The notes under the pieces: model-generated | The model's input: only the letters and a program-made list of their open reading frames with translations | What the model was told of the DNA's origin: nothing | Database searches by the model: none | Part shown: one piece after another, positions 8,603-17,138 of the stretch | How the letters are laid out: every line of letters begins with the position of its first letter | How positions within the stretch are numbered: position 1 is the first letter of the stretch | Program-made: the position numbers and the translations under genes | DNA from: Palsa-504 sp963744575 | Lineage (GTDB): Bacteria; Actinomycetota; Actinomycetes; Streptosporangiales; Streptosporangiaceae | Assembly (NCBI GenBank): GCA_963744575.1 | Contig: CAVUUF010000002.1 | Span: forward strand, 1 to 31,895 | Reading direction: 5' to 3' | DNA: 31,895 nt

Positions 8603-9529
8603 ATGATGATCGTGGCGGCCATGGGCTGGTCCTGGCGGGAGGCCGAGGTCGAGCCGCTTACCGGCGCGGTCAGTGCCGATCGCCATGACCGCGGGCCAAG
8701 CCGGTCGGAGCTCGCGGCCCTGGAGCACGCGCTGCGCCTGGCGCGGCGGTGGGATGCCCGGGTGGTCGCGGCCACGGTCGGCCCCAGCGAAGCGGACGCG
8801 ATGCTGCGGGACGCCCTGGCGGCTGGCGCGGCCGAGGCACTCCGGGTCAAGCCGGCCAGTGGCGATGCGGGCCTGCGTCCGGCCAACCTGGTCGGCGGTA
8901 GGCAGGAATCCGCCGCTGCGCTCGCAGCGGCCCTGCGCCAGCGCTACGGAGCGCCGAACCTGGTGCTGTGCGGCGACCATTCGGCCGACCGGGGCACTGG
9001 CTCGTTTCCCGCGTTCCTCGCCACGGCGCTCAACGCGGCGCAGGTCCTGGGCGTCGTGCGGATGGAACCCGAGGGCGATGGCGTGCTGCAGGTGCACCGC
9101 CGGCTGGATGGCGGCCGCCGCGAAGTGCTGCAGGTGCGCCCGCCCGCCGTGGTGTCCGTCGAGGCGGCCGGAGTACGCCTCCGCCGGGCCGGGCTGCCCG
9201 CCACGCTGGCCAGCGGGCGCGCCGTCATCCCGGTGGCCCGCGCCCCGGCGGCCGCCGCCGGGCAGCGGATCCGGGTACTGGGTGCTCACCCGTACCGGCC
9301 TCGGCCGCGCGAGCTCCCGGGTCCGTCCGGTTCGGCGCTGCGCCGGATGCTGGAGCTGACCGGAGCGCTCGTGGAGCGCACGCCGCCCACCGTGCTCGGC
9401 CCGCTGTCCCCGGGCCAGGGCGCCGACGAACTGCTCGGGTACCTGCGTCGCCGCGGCTATCTCGCGGCGGCCGACCCAGGTGACCAGCAGGCTTGCCGAC
9501 CAGAAATGACCGAACCTGGCCGACCCTAG
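8603..9529 (+). CDS. Electron transfer flavoprotein beta subunit (EtfB/FixA-like), mycofactocin-linked
   Basis: This 308-residue protein shows the EtfB core: an ALEHALRLA helix, then VVAATVGPSEADAMLRDALAAGAAEALRV (typical T-x-GP..A...LR.ALA.GAD.A). A GDHSADRGTGSFPAFLATAL stretch follows, the place where EtfB normally has the conserved D...G..P..LA..L region. The start ATG 8603 has GAAGGA at 8595-8600. It is longer than a typical ~260-residue EtfB and divergent at both ends; the last ~50 residues are proline/arginine-rich. Only 6 nt separate its stop from the next recognisable ORF remnant, so the tail could have been altered at the junction with the mobile-element debris. It pairs with the EtfA encoded at 5997-6989. 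Confidence 0.84.
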   Translation: MMIVAAMGWSWREAEVEPLTGAVSADRHDRGPSRSELAALEHALRLARRWDARVVAATVGPSEADAMLRDALAAGAAEALRVKPASGDAGLRPANLVGGRQESAAALAAALRQRYGAPNLVLCGDHSADRGTGSFPAFLATALNAAQVLGVVRMEPEGDGVLQVHRRLDGGRREVLQVRPPAVVSVEAAGVRLRRAGLPATLASGRAVIPVARAPAAAAGQRIRVLGAHPYRPRPRELPGPSGSALRRMLELTGALVERTPPTVLGPLSPGQGADELLGYLRRRGYLAAADPGDQQACRPEMTEPGRP

Positions 9530-9639
9530 GCGCGTTACGTGAGTTGATCTATGTGCGGCCGAACTGGCGGTAGTTTGACTCTGGAGCATGCTTGCGGGAT
9601 GCCGGGGAGTAGTCGCGCGAGGTGCTCAGGGGTGTGTGA

Positions 9640-10537
9640 TGACGCGACGCCCGCCTGATGTGCCGGAAGTCCCGCTCCACGTATTTGAGGTTCTTGTAGG
9701 CGGTGACCACGGCGGGCGCGGCGAGCTCGTCCGCGGGGACGGGGGTGCGCAGCACGTAGAACCCGTCCAGGGCGGCTTCGGCGTCGATCCGGTCCTGCCG
9801 GCGCCGCACGGCCAGGGTGGTGTCGGTGATGGTGACGGTGAAGTGCTTGCCGGTCTTGTACCTGCTGATCACCTTGCCGACCTCGCCGCCGATCGGCCCG
9901 GCGCCGCCGAGCTTGCCGGCCTGGACCCGGGCGAGGAGGGGGGCAAGCAGCTTCTCGGTGGCGGCGAGCAGGTCCTCGCGGACCCGGGCGCGGTCGGCGG
10001 CCAGGATGGGATTGCGGCAGGCGATCAGCCGCTCGCCGGGGAAGTCGGGCGAGGTGATCTCGGCGAGGTCCTGCTGGTCGAAGGCTGAGCTGCAGCGGCC
10101 CGTCGTCGGCCATGAGCTTTCTGATGGCGGGGGCGCGCAGCGCGGTGATCCACCCGTAGGCGTCCGGCCGCGGCGTCCCGTCCTCCCGCTGGTTCAGGGC
10201 CCGGATCCGGGCGCTGGTGATCATCCCGCGGTCGCCGGCCATGACCATCTGGGCCAGCCCGAACTTCTTCCGGACCACGTTCACGATGGCGGTGAACGCG
10301 CCGGGGTCGCCGGTGTTACCGGGGAACACCCGGACCGCGACCGGGCGCCCCTCGGGGTCGGTGAGCAGCCCGTACTCGATCTGCAGCTTGCCTTTCTTGC
10401 CGTCCCGGGAGTACCCCCGGGCGGCCAGCGGGCAGCACCGGCCTTCCAGCCACGAGCTGGACAGGTCGAACAGCGCCATCCGCGCCGGGTTCGGCTCCGG
10501 CGCCAGGTGGCGGCGGGCCAGCTCGGCCTCGATCGCG
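9640..10537 (-). mobile_element. IS1634-type transposase remnant, both ends missing and frameshifted
   Basis: The minus strand encodes the middle of an IS1634-type DDE transposase: EAELARRH, FDLSSSWLEG, GYSRDGKKGKLQIEYGLL, VFPGNTGDPGAF and MVMAGDRGMITSARI. After a frameshift it continues with DLAEITSP, KTGKHFTVTITD and AYKNLKYVERDFRHI. The frame changes near 10083-10090, where LQLS is followed by the DQQDLAEI continuation in another frame, consistent with loss of two bases relative to the usual LQLSLFDQQDL. The N-terminal third is replaced by helicase sequence at about 10537. The C-terminus stops at FRHI near 9655 and runs into unrelated sequence. I saw no terminal inverted repeats. It cannot be functional. 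Confidence 0.8.
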
Positions 10538-12261
10538 CGACGTGGGCGGTGTTGGCCTGGCGGCCTCGGGTCATGCCGACATATAGGGCTTGCCTCGACA
10601 GTGACTCGGTGACGAGGAGGTGGGCGGTATCGACGGTGCGGCCCTGGGCGACGTGCACGTTGCCGGCGTAGGCGAGCTCGGCGCTGCGGGCAAGGTAGGA
10701 CCGGGGGACCCCGGAACGGCTCGGTCCAGGTGCCGTCCAGATGCTGGCGGCGGACTTCGGCGTCGGGCCCGCGGAACGCGGTGACTTGGAGGGTGTCGCG
10801 GTTGGTGAGGGCGCGGCCGCCGGCGTCGATCTGGGTGTTGAGGCGGGCGCGGATGAGGTCGCCGATGCCGGCCTGGTTGCCGTCCGCCAGCGTGGCCTGC
10901 GGCGGGCTGATCGTGCCCAGCTGGGTGAGCTTGGATTGGACGCGCCGGGCTAGTTCGGCGGCTTTGGCGGTGGATCCGGCGAGCAGCAGCACGTTCTTGC
11001 CGCGCAGATGATCGGCGAGCCACATGGAGGCGGCGCGGTTGTAGGCGGCTTCCTGGTCGGCGCCGCGGATCCGGCCGTGCCGGTCGTAGGCGGCGGCCGC
11101 GGCCATGTCGCCGTCGCGGAGCCGGACGCTGGCCTCCCGCTCCCAGTCGGCCTCGAACCGGCGGACCTCGTGCAACTCCGCGGCGGGGACCTCCTGGGCC
11201 AGCAGCCGGAACATGCCTCCGGGCCTGGACGGCGCCGAGCTGGGCGGTGTCGCCGGTGGCCATGATCCGGGCTCCGGACTGCCGGGCGGCCTCGGTGAGC
11301 ATGGCCAGGTCGACGGTGTCGAGCTGGCTGGCCTCATCCAGCACCAGCACATCGTCGCGGTGCAGGGGCACAGGCCTGCGCAGCTCGTCGGAGCCTTCGA
11401 TCTTGCCGAGGAACTCGGCGATGTTATAGCTCTCGGCCAGGTTCTCGTGCGCCAGCACCCGGGCCGCATTGGTCGAGGTGGTCAGGCCGATGACCCGGCG
11501 GCCGGTGAACATTGTCCACAGCCGGGCGAACTCGGCCATCGTGTGGGTCTTGCCGGCCCCGGCCGGGGCGATCAGCACAGCCGCCGCCGTGGCCGCAGTG
11601 AGCATCATCTCCACCGCGTCGCGCTGCTCTGCAGTCAGGTCCGTGCGCCCTGCGGCCGTGCGAGCCTGGACGGCGGTGACCAGCTGCGGCACGGTCCGCT
11701 TGGCGGCCGCGAGGATCTGCTCCTCGGCGTCCAGGTGGGCCAGCGTGCAGTAGCGTTCCTCGTTCGGCGGCCGGTAGATGCTGCCGCCGTCGGAGGCGCG
11801 GACGCCGAGGCCGGTCACGTCGGTGATATCTGGAGCTGTCACCTGGACGACCTCGGCCCCGGCCCGGCCAGAGACGGCCAGCTTGGCCACCTCGGTGACC
11901 ACCGCCTCGCCGTCGGCGCCGGGGGGCAGCACCGGGAGCGCCCGGTGCACCTCGAACCGGAGCTGGGCCATCGACCAGACCGCGTGATGCTTTTGCACCT
12001 CGGCGACCGCGATCCGCGCGGCGGTGCGCTTGGCTGCATCGTCCAGCACTGCCGGTGGACGTCCGTTGCGCGCCGCGGCGTACTGGGCGACCTGCTCGTG
12101 CACCGCCGACAGGGCGCGCATCTCGCGGCGCGCGGTCTGGGCTTCCCAGGCGGCGAGCCGCTGCGCTGCGGTAGGCTCCGTGGCACCGGTCTGCCCGGCC
12201 AGCGTGCGGCGGGCCTGGGCCTTGGTGCGGCGGGTGCGCTGCCCGGCCTGCTGGTGCAGCA
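10538..12261 (-). pseudogene. MobF/TraA-type conjugative relaxase, RecD-like helicase region only, frameshifted
   Basis: The minus strand encodes the C-terminal helicase half of a TraA/TrwC-type relaxase. Landmarks are Walker A APAGAGKTHT, Walker B VLVLDEASQLD, motif III MATGDTAQLGAVQ, then GGMFRLL, and finally HVAQGRTVDTAHLL plus ALYVGMTRGRQANTAHV (helicase motif VI). Reading through needs two frame changes, each apparently one extra base in a short G run on the plus strand (11221-11223 and 10703-10707). The N-terminal His-triad relaxase domain is missing and is replaced at about 12262 by integrase sequence. In conjugative elements this enzyme nicks and unwinds the transferred strand; here it is a dead fragment ending abruptly at the IS remnant. 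Confidence 0.8.
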
Positions 12262-12446
12262 GCCTGCCGCCCGGCCTGGGCCATCGCGAGCAGCTCGCCA
12301 AGCTCGATCTGCGCGACCCGCTCGGTCTTGCATGTCTTGCGCAGCCGGATCTCCCGGCCAGTCAGCGGATCGGTCCCGGCGTACACCTTCACGCGCCAGG
12401 ATCCGCTGGGGAGTTGCTCTATGTGTCCGGCCGATCCTCTAGCCAT
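12262..12446 (-). pseudogene. Tyrosine integrase, N-terminal fragment
   Basis: Starting at ATG 12446 on the minus strand, about 60 residues (MARGSAGHIEQLPSGSW, VKVYAGTDPLTGREIRLRKT, IELGELLAMAQAGRQ) match the N-terminal arm-binding domain of actinobacterial tyrosine recombinases. The sequence then switches to relaxase-type sequence in another frame, so the core-binding and catalytic domains are absent. It begins 82 nt from the tRNA-Met 3'-end copy at 12528, the usual integrase-att neighbourhood, although with the N-terminus rather than the C-terminus facing the att copy. It could be part of the same ancestral integrase whose C-terminus is at 16443-16592, or of a second element. Confidence 0.72.
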
Positions 12447-12527
12447 GACAACGACGGCGCACCGGACCACCGACATCGGTCCACGATCCGGTCCACGGCT
12501 AGATCCGAGAAACTAGTAAAATCGCAG

Positions 12528-12572
12528 GTGGGGCGGTGGGGCTCGAACCCACGACCGGCGGATTATGAGTCC
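12528..12572 (-). repeat. Copy of the tRNA-Met 3' half (att-like direct repeat, left)
   Basis: These 45 nt match 18171-18216, the 3' half of the intact tRNA-Met gene, except for one missing G in the acceptor stem. The last 36 nt (TGGGGCTCGA...GAGTCC) are identical. The copy includes the anticodon CAT, variable loop, T arm and acceptor 3' strand, and diverges right after the anticodon stem. This is the classic footprint of integrase-mediated insertion into a tRNA gene. It is not a functional tRNA, because the 5' half is absent. Confidence 0.85.
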
Positions 12573-12844
12573 CCCACAGGCAGTAGAGGTTAGTAGCTCC
12601 TCGTCGAGCCAGGTTGCATACCGGCACGTCGGGACGTTCCGGATGTAGAGGCCAGTCGAGGTTGAGCGCGACTGTACTCTCGCCGTCTGCGTCCAAACTG
12701 CGTCCGTTGCATTGTCATCGGGCTACTTGGCCGTGCACGGATCGGTGGTCAGCGGCAACGCTATTTCGTGACGGGCTATCCCCGGCCGGCCACCCGGATT
12801 CAGGATGACGAAGGCATCCGATGATGTATGCATGCAGAACGCCG

Positions 12845-13843
12845 TCACCCGTCGGCGGGTGCCGGTGCCTGGTTCTGCGTGGAGAGTTTGCGGGCTGCGG
12901 GGTTGAGCGCCAGGATGGCGCCGGCGAGGAGCATGAGCAGGCTGGCGAGGTAGAACGGGAGCCGGGTGCTGGCGGCGGCGAGAGCGCCCATGACCGCCAG
13001 CGAGGCGGGCGGCAAGACGGCCCGCGGCAGGCTGATGACGCTGTTGACCCGGCCGAGCATCTCGGCGGGGGTGCTGACCTGGATCCAGGCCGGGAGCGCG
13101 ACGTCGCTGGAGTAGGCGACGCCGGCGCCGAGCACGGCCAGCAGCGAGCAGGCCACCGGCAACGACGCGGCCGCGCCGGCGCCGCGCGCGTAGGACAACC
13201 CGGCGGTGATGCTGGCCAGCAGGCCGCGCGCTGACCGCCGCTGATGCTGCCCGGGCGTGACCGCGGCCGGCGCGCGCAGGATGGTTACGGCGGCGATGAA
13301 GAACGTCGCCGCGTTGACCGCCAGGACCGCTGAAGACGAGAACGCGGTCATCACGGCGCCGCCCAGCAGCGGTCCCGCGAACATCGCCGCCTGCTCCCCT
13401 GCGGCTATCACGGCGTTGGCCGCCGGCAGGTCACCCGCGTGCACCATGAACGGCACGATGCTGCCGCTGGCCGGCCAGAAGAACGCATCGGCCAGCCCGA
13501 AGGCCGCAGCCACCGCGTAAACTGCCAGATACGTACCGAGCCGGTGAGCGTGAGCACGCACAGGCCCGAGACCAGCAGTCCCCGTGACACGTGCGAGCAG
13601 AACATCACATGCCTGGGGGGGCCACCGGTCCGTGATCGCGCCGCCGACCAGGATCAGCAGCCCGTTGGGGACCACGTTGCAGATCATGACGGCCGCGAGG
13701 GTCAGCGCCGAACCGGTGACCGAGAGCACGAGCCAGGCGAAGGCAACCTGGTAGGCGTAATCGCCTAGCACGGAAACGACCTCGCCGGCCGCTACCACCC
13801 GGAACGTGTGATCATGCAGCACGCGGCCACTGGCCCAGTGCAC
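12845..13843 (-). pseudogene. MFS transporter with two compensating frameshifts
   Basis: The minus strand encodes an MFS permease of the enterobactin-exporter/MFS_3 type: FRVVAAGEVVSVLGDY near the start, GGAITDRWPP (loop 2-3), FGLADAFFWPA, NAVIAAGEQAA and several hydrophobic helices. GTG 13843 is preferred because GAGGAG lies 7 nt upstream; upstream codons do not look like MFS sequence. Between about 13525 and 13620 the correct residues (HVSRGLLVSGLCVLTLTGSV) are in another frame. The first shift is at a run of seven G on the plus strand (13615-13621, one too many). The second, near 13525-13535, restores frame. The 333-residue product is short for MFS. It is a decayed gene, or a sequencing error at the homopolymer. 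Confidence 0.72.
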
Positions 13844-14138
13844 TAGATGTCTCCTCGAATTTATGAGCGTCGCGGTTGCCCAGATTGCCCACTGTCGTCC
13901 GTTTGCCGGCAGATGCCAAGATTCGTGCGAGCGCTGGTGAGGAACCACAGCGCCGCTGCGCATGCTGCTACCGGAGTAGTTCAGGGCTACGCGGCCGTGT
14001 CCGGTTCCTAGTCCGGTGTCTGCGTCACGGTGTCTCATCGGGTTTTGATGGCGCAGTCTGCCCATCTTTTTGACACCGAAGCCTGCGGGGCTGGTCACGG
14101 TCGCGGTTTCTGGCGGGCGGCGCGAGAATTACTCGTAC

Positions 14139-15180
14139 ATGGAACCCGAGACGTGCTATGCCAAGTCGGGGGGCCTTCGCATCGCCTACCAGGTGACCGG
14201 TGCCGGGCCCGATCTGGTGATGGTCCCGGGGCTGACCTCCCACCTGGAGATCCAGTGGCGGGATCCCGGATATCGCCGCTTCGTTCGGTCCTTGTCTTCG
14301 TTCTGCCGGCTGGTGCGGTTCGACAAGCCCGGCACGGGACTGTCTGACCCGGTGGCCGAGCCGCCGGCGCTGGATCAGCGCGTGGCCGACCTCAAGGCGG
14401 TGATCTCCGCGGCCCGGTGCCGGCGACCGGTGGTGCTGGGCTTCTCCGAGGGGGGACCGATAGCCATTGCCTTGACCGCCGCTCACCCGCGATCGGTCCG
14501 GGCGCTGATCCTGTACGGTACCTCACCGCGCCGCCCGCCCGGCTCGGTGATGCGGCAGCTGCGGGCGATGGCGCGGAACTGGGGTCAGGGGGATTCTCTG
14601 GGGATGTTCGCTCCGACGCTGGCCGGCGGGCTGGCCCGGCACGACCGGGCTGTCTTCGAGCGGGCCTCGGCGAGCCCGGCCATGATCAGGGCCCTGGTCG
14701 AGTCGCTGACCGCTACCGATGTCCGGGACCGCCTGGCTGAGGTGGCCGTGCCCGCCCTGGTGATTCACCGGCGATCGGATTTCGTGCCGGTCGCCGAGGC
14801 CAGGCTCACGGTCAGGGGCATCAGGGGAGCGCGGCTGGTGGAACTGGAGGGGAGCGACCATCTCCCGTGGGTCGGGGACATCGGTGCGGTCCTGTCTCCG
14901 GTGGCCGATTTCGTCGGTGAGGTCTCCAGGCGCCCGCGCGAGCGGGCGCCGACGGTGGCGGCCGCCCGGACCCGGCGCCCCGCCACCGGCTGGGAGGCAT
15001 TGACCGACGCGGAGCGGCGGATCGCTCGCCTTGTAGCCGAGGGGCCTGGCCAACCGCGAGGTGGCCGAACGCCTCTACGTGTCCCGGTACACGGTGGAGA
15101 CTCACTTGAAGCACGTGTTCACCAAGCTGGGCGTGTCGTCCCGCGCCGAGCTCGCCGGCCTGGCCGCGCGAAATACCTGA
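14139..15180 (+). pseudogene. Alpha/beta hydrolase fused to a LuxR-type HTH, frameshifted
   Basis: From ATG 14139 the protein reads YAKSGGLRIAYQVTGAGPDLVMVPG, RFDKPGTGLSD and the nucleophile elbow GFSEGG (catalytic Ser). A candidate acid follows in HRRSDFVPV and the catalytic His in GSDHLPW: a complete alpha/beta-hydrolase fold of about 270 residues. After a linker comes LTDAERRIARLVAEG, and then, only after dropping one G in the GGGG run near 15041-15047, LANREVAERLYVSRYTVETH and KLGVSSRAEL, a LuxR helix-turn-helix ending at TGA 15178-15180. Such hydrolase-LuxR fusions would act as ligand- or enzyme-coupled transcription regulators. The frameshift removes the DNA-binding helix, so as written it is a pseudogene unless the base is an error. 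The divergent MFS gene upstream may have been its target. Confidence 0.72.
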
Positions 15181-15224
15181 ACTCAGTGATGCTGGGCCGC
15201 CCCCGGGCCAGTGAAACTCCCGGC

Positions 15225-16422
15225 ATGGAAACCATGACCGACGACGTAGTGGTGGTCGGCGGCCGGTGCGCGGGAGCCCCGGCCGCCATGCTGCTGGCCC
15301 GCGCCGGGCTGTCCGTCCGGCTGCTGGAGCGATCTGCGCGCCTGGGCGACGTAGTGTCGGGCCATCTGATCAAGCCGGCCGGAGTAGCCCGGCTGCGCCG
15401 GTGGAAAGTGCTGGACGCCCTGCTCGCCACCGGCTGCCCCCAGCTCGACGACCGGGTGCTGTGGCTGAGCGGCCAGCCACAGCGCCCGCCGGCACCCGAG
15501 CCGGGCATCGGCCCGATAGCACCGCGCCGGACGGTGCTTGACCCGATCCTGCTGACCGCGGCCGCGCACGCGGTGCCGAAGTCGAGATGGGGGTATCCGT
15601 GCACGGCCTGCTACGCGAGGGCGGGCGAGTCACCGGAGTCAGGACCTCGGCGGGGCAGCGCCGCGCGCGCCTGGTGATCGGCGCGGACGGCCGCAACTCC
15701 CGGATCGCCCGGCTCGCCGGGGCGAAGACCTACCATGACCACCCGCCGGTCACGTTCGCCTACTACACCTACTGGCGCGGCTGCCCGCCCACCGGCGTGC
15801 ACGCCTGGCTCGAACCCGGCAGGTTCTTCGGCCTCTTCCCGGTCGGCGGCGGGCTCACGCTTGCCTTTGTCCAAGGACCGCGCGGCGAATACCCACGTTC
15901 CGCCGGGCCCCTCTCACGGCCTACCTCAGCGAGTTGCGGTCGCGTCCCGCGCTGGCCGGCCTGCTCGGAGAGGCGGTCATCGCCGAGCCGCTGCGCGGCA
16001 CGGCGGCCCTGCCCACATTCTTCCGGAAATCGTCGGGGCCGGGCTGGGCGCTGGCCGGTGACGCCGGCCACCACAAGGACCCCGTCATCGCCCGCGGGAT
16101 CGCCGATGCCTTCCGTGACGCGGACCTGGTGGCCTCGGCCGTCGTTGACGGCTGGCACGGCGACCTGGACGCGGCGCTGGCCGAGTACGGGCGTCAGCGC
16201 GATCAGTGCGCCATCCCGCTGAGTGACGCGAACCTGGGCATCGCCCGGCTGGACCTGCCCACCGGGGCGCTGGGCGCTGCCTGGTTCCAGATGAACGAGC
16301 TCGAGCAGGCGCTCGACGACCCGGCGGCCGTCAGCGACTGGCTACCCTGCCCGCCACTCAGCGTCGATTGCACGCGGCGCGCCAGCAGCAGCCCGCTCTG
16401 CGGGCGAGCCGGTAAGGCATAG
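15225..16422 (+). pseudogene. FAD-dependent monooxygenase-like oxidoreductase with at least two frameshifts
   Basis: The protein begins at ATG 15225 with an FAD Rossmann motif VVVGGRCAGAPAAMLLARAG and ERS. It continues in a second frame from about 15573 (VIGADGRNSRIARLAG, the DG motif) and in a third from about 15896. The third carries ALAGDAGHHKDPVIARGIADAFRDADLVA, the GD motif that binds the FAD ribityl chain in p-hydroxybenzoate-hydroxylase-type enzymes. The first shift looks like one lost base near 15570-15573. The last ~25 codons before TAG 16420-16422 no longer resemble the family, suggesting a further junction near 16345, just before the integrase C-terminus. All FAD motifs remain recognisable, so decay is recent. 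It would have been an FAD/NAD(P)H hydroxylase or reductase of unknown substrate. Confidence 0.75.
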
Positions 16423-16442
16423 GAGGCGTCGATGCGGACTGC

Positions 16443-16592
16443 ATGGCGCCACAGGAGGTCCGCATGCGCGAGGTCGGCCACGCTGGCCGCGACATCAACG
16501 ACAGGTACACCCACGTGCTGATCGAGGCGCACTTGGCCGCCGCCGAGCAGACGGTAGCGCTGATCCGGGAGACCGGCAAGACAACGCCATGA
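16443..16592 (+). pseudogene. Tyrosine integrase, C-terminal fragment
   Basis: The last ~49 codons of a tyrosine recombinase read MREVGHAGRDINDRYTHVLIE, then AHLAAAEQ and VALIRETGK, ending at TGA 16590-16592. The motif GH...INDRYTH holds the final active-site His and the nucleophilic Tyr of the family. The frame has no catalytic domain upstream, because the preceding sequence belongs to the monooxygenase remnant. Its C-terminus points toward the tRNA-Met 3'-end copy about 100 nt downstream, the usual int-attP arrangement of actinobacterial integrative elements. A hairpin at 16622-16646 could be its terminator. Confidence 0.78.
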
Positions 16593-16601
16593 CCGCGTGC
16601 G

Positions 16602-16690
16602 TACATTCTGCGTCCGTCGGGCCCTGAAAGCGCCTTCGCTGCAGGGTCACAAGAAGCGATAAGTGGCATCGTCGCAGCTCAGATCAGGTC
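16602..16690. repeat. Integrase-to-att spacer, first copy (diverged duplicate of 18060-18170)
   Basis: This segment shares blocks with 18060-18170 in the same order: ATTCTGCGTCCGTCGGGCC, GAAAGCG, GTCACAAG and CATCGTCGCAGCTCA. Both copies lie directly beside a tRNA-Met 3' end. Here a hairpin CCCTG-aa-AGCG-cctt-CGCT-g-CAGGG occupies 16622-16646, where the other copy has a different stem. The repeat is best read as the end of an integrative element (int 3' region plus attP arm) present twice. Confidence 0.7.
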
Positions 16691-16732
16691 GGGCGGGTGG
16701 GGCTCGAGGCCACGACCGGCGGATTATGACAC
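16691..16732 (-). repeat. Copy of the tRNA-Met 3' half (att-like direct repeat, middle)
   Basis: These ~42 nt match the 3' half of tRNA-Met (18175-18216) with about four mismatches: GG for AC in the T arm, and CA for GT after the anticodon loop. The block CACGACCGGCGGATTATGA is exact. It has no 5' half. It lies ~100 nt past the integrase C-terminal fragment and ~145 nt before the antitoxin gene, splitting the island into two segments (12528-16732 and 16732-18216). Confidence 0.8.
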
Positions 16733-16865
16733 CAGCCCGCCGAGAGGTGCCGCTACCATAGCTGACCTGGGCAAATGTGGCAGCCGCGATGCCGTCCACG
16801 CTGATTTCGGCACGTATCGGGCATGATCAAGCTTCCGGTCAGTGGCTGTCACACCAGCCGCGCCG

Positions 16866-16871
16866 TACTCT
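16866..16871 (+). promoter_or_regulatory. Possible -10 element for a leaderless toxin-antitoxin mRNA
   Basis: TACTCT ends six bases before ATG 16878. The TANNNT-N6-ATG layout is typical of leaderless actinobacterial transcripts, and there is no purine-rich ribosome site in front of this ATG. No good -35 is visible. Confidence 0.35.
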
Positions 16872-16877
16872 GGGCAC

Positions 16878-17138
16878 ATGAGCGAGATGCCGATCTCGGA
16901 GGCCAGTGGTCACCTGGACGAGGTCGCCGACGAGAGCGCTGCGACGGGTGAGGTCATTTACCTGACCCGCGACGGCCGCCGCCTGGCCGCGATCGTGCCT
17001 GTCGAGCTAGCCGCGGAAATCGAGGCAGGCGAGGATGCCGCCGACATTGCCGCCGCCGAGGCGGCCATGGCTGAGCCAGGCGAGGACATCCCGGCCGAAG
17101 CGGTCTGGGCCGAACTAGGCATCACCGACGACGAGTGA
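16878..17138 (+). CDS. Phd/YefM-type antitoxin
   Basis: This 86-residue protein begins MSEMPISEASGHLDEVADESAATGE and continues VIYLTRDGRRLAAIVPVELA, the Phd/YefM DNA-binding fold (I-x-EA...L..V...A..GE...LTR.G...A..VP). An acidic, Ala/Glu-rich C-terminus would wrap the toxin. ATG 16878 is chosen because the family signature starts there; the frame extends 12 codons further up without homology. It overlaps the toxin start by four bases (GTGA), the standard coupled antitoxin-toxin layout. It should neutralise the toxin and repress its own promoter. Confidence 0.87.
   Translation: MSEMPISEASGHLDEVADESAATGEVIYLTRDGRRLAAIVPVELAAEIEAGEDAADIAAAEAAMAEPGEDIPAEAVWAELGITDDE

Noticed and set aside
8228..9589. 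453-codon minus-strand open frame
   Set aside because: Antisense to fixX and etfB, with no recognisable motif.
9530..9640. Terminal inverted repeat of the IS remnant or a new small gene
   Set aside because: No matching inverted repeat was found at the other end, and the short open frames here show no recognisable motif.
12528..12572. A second tRNA-Met gene
   Set aside because: Only the 3' half is present; no D arm or 5' acceptor strand can be formed on either side. The same holds for 16691-16732.
12499..12696. Minus-strand 65-codon open frame across the tRNA-Met 3' copy
   Set aside because: The NPPVVGSSPTAPP stretch is just the translated tRNA 3' end, a common spurious ORF; there is no ribosome site and no homology pattern.
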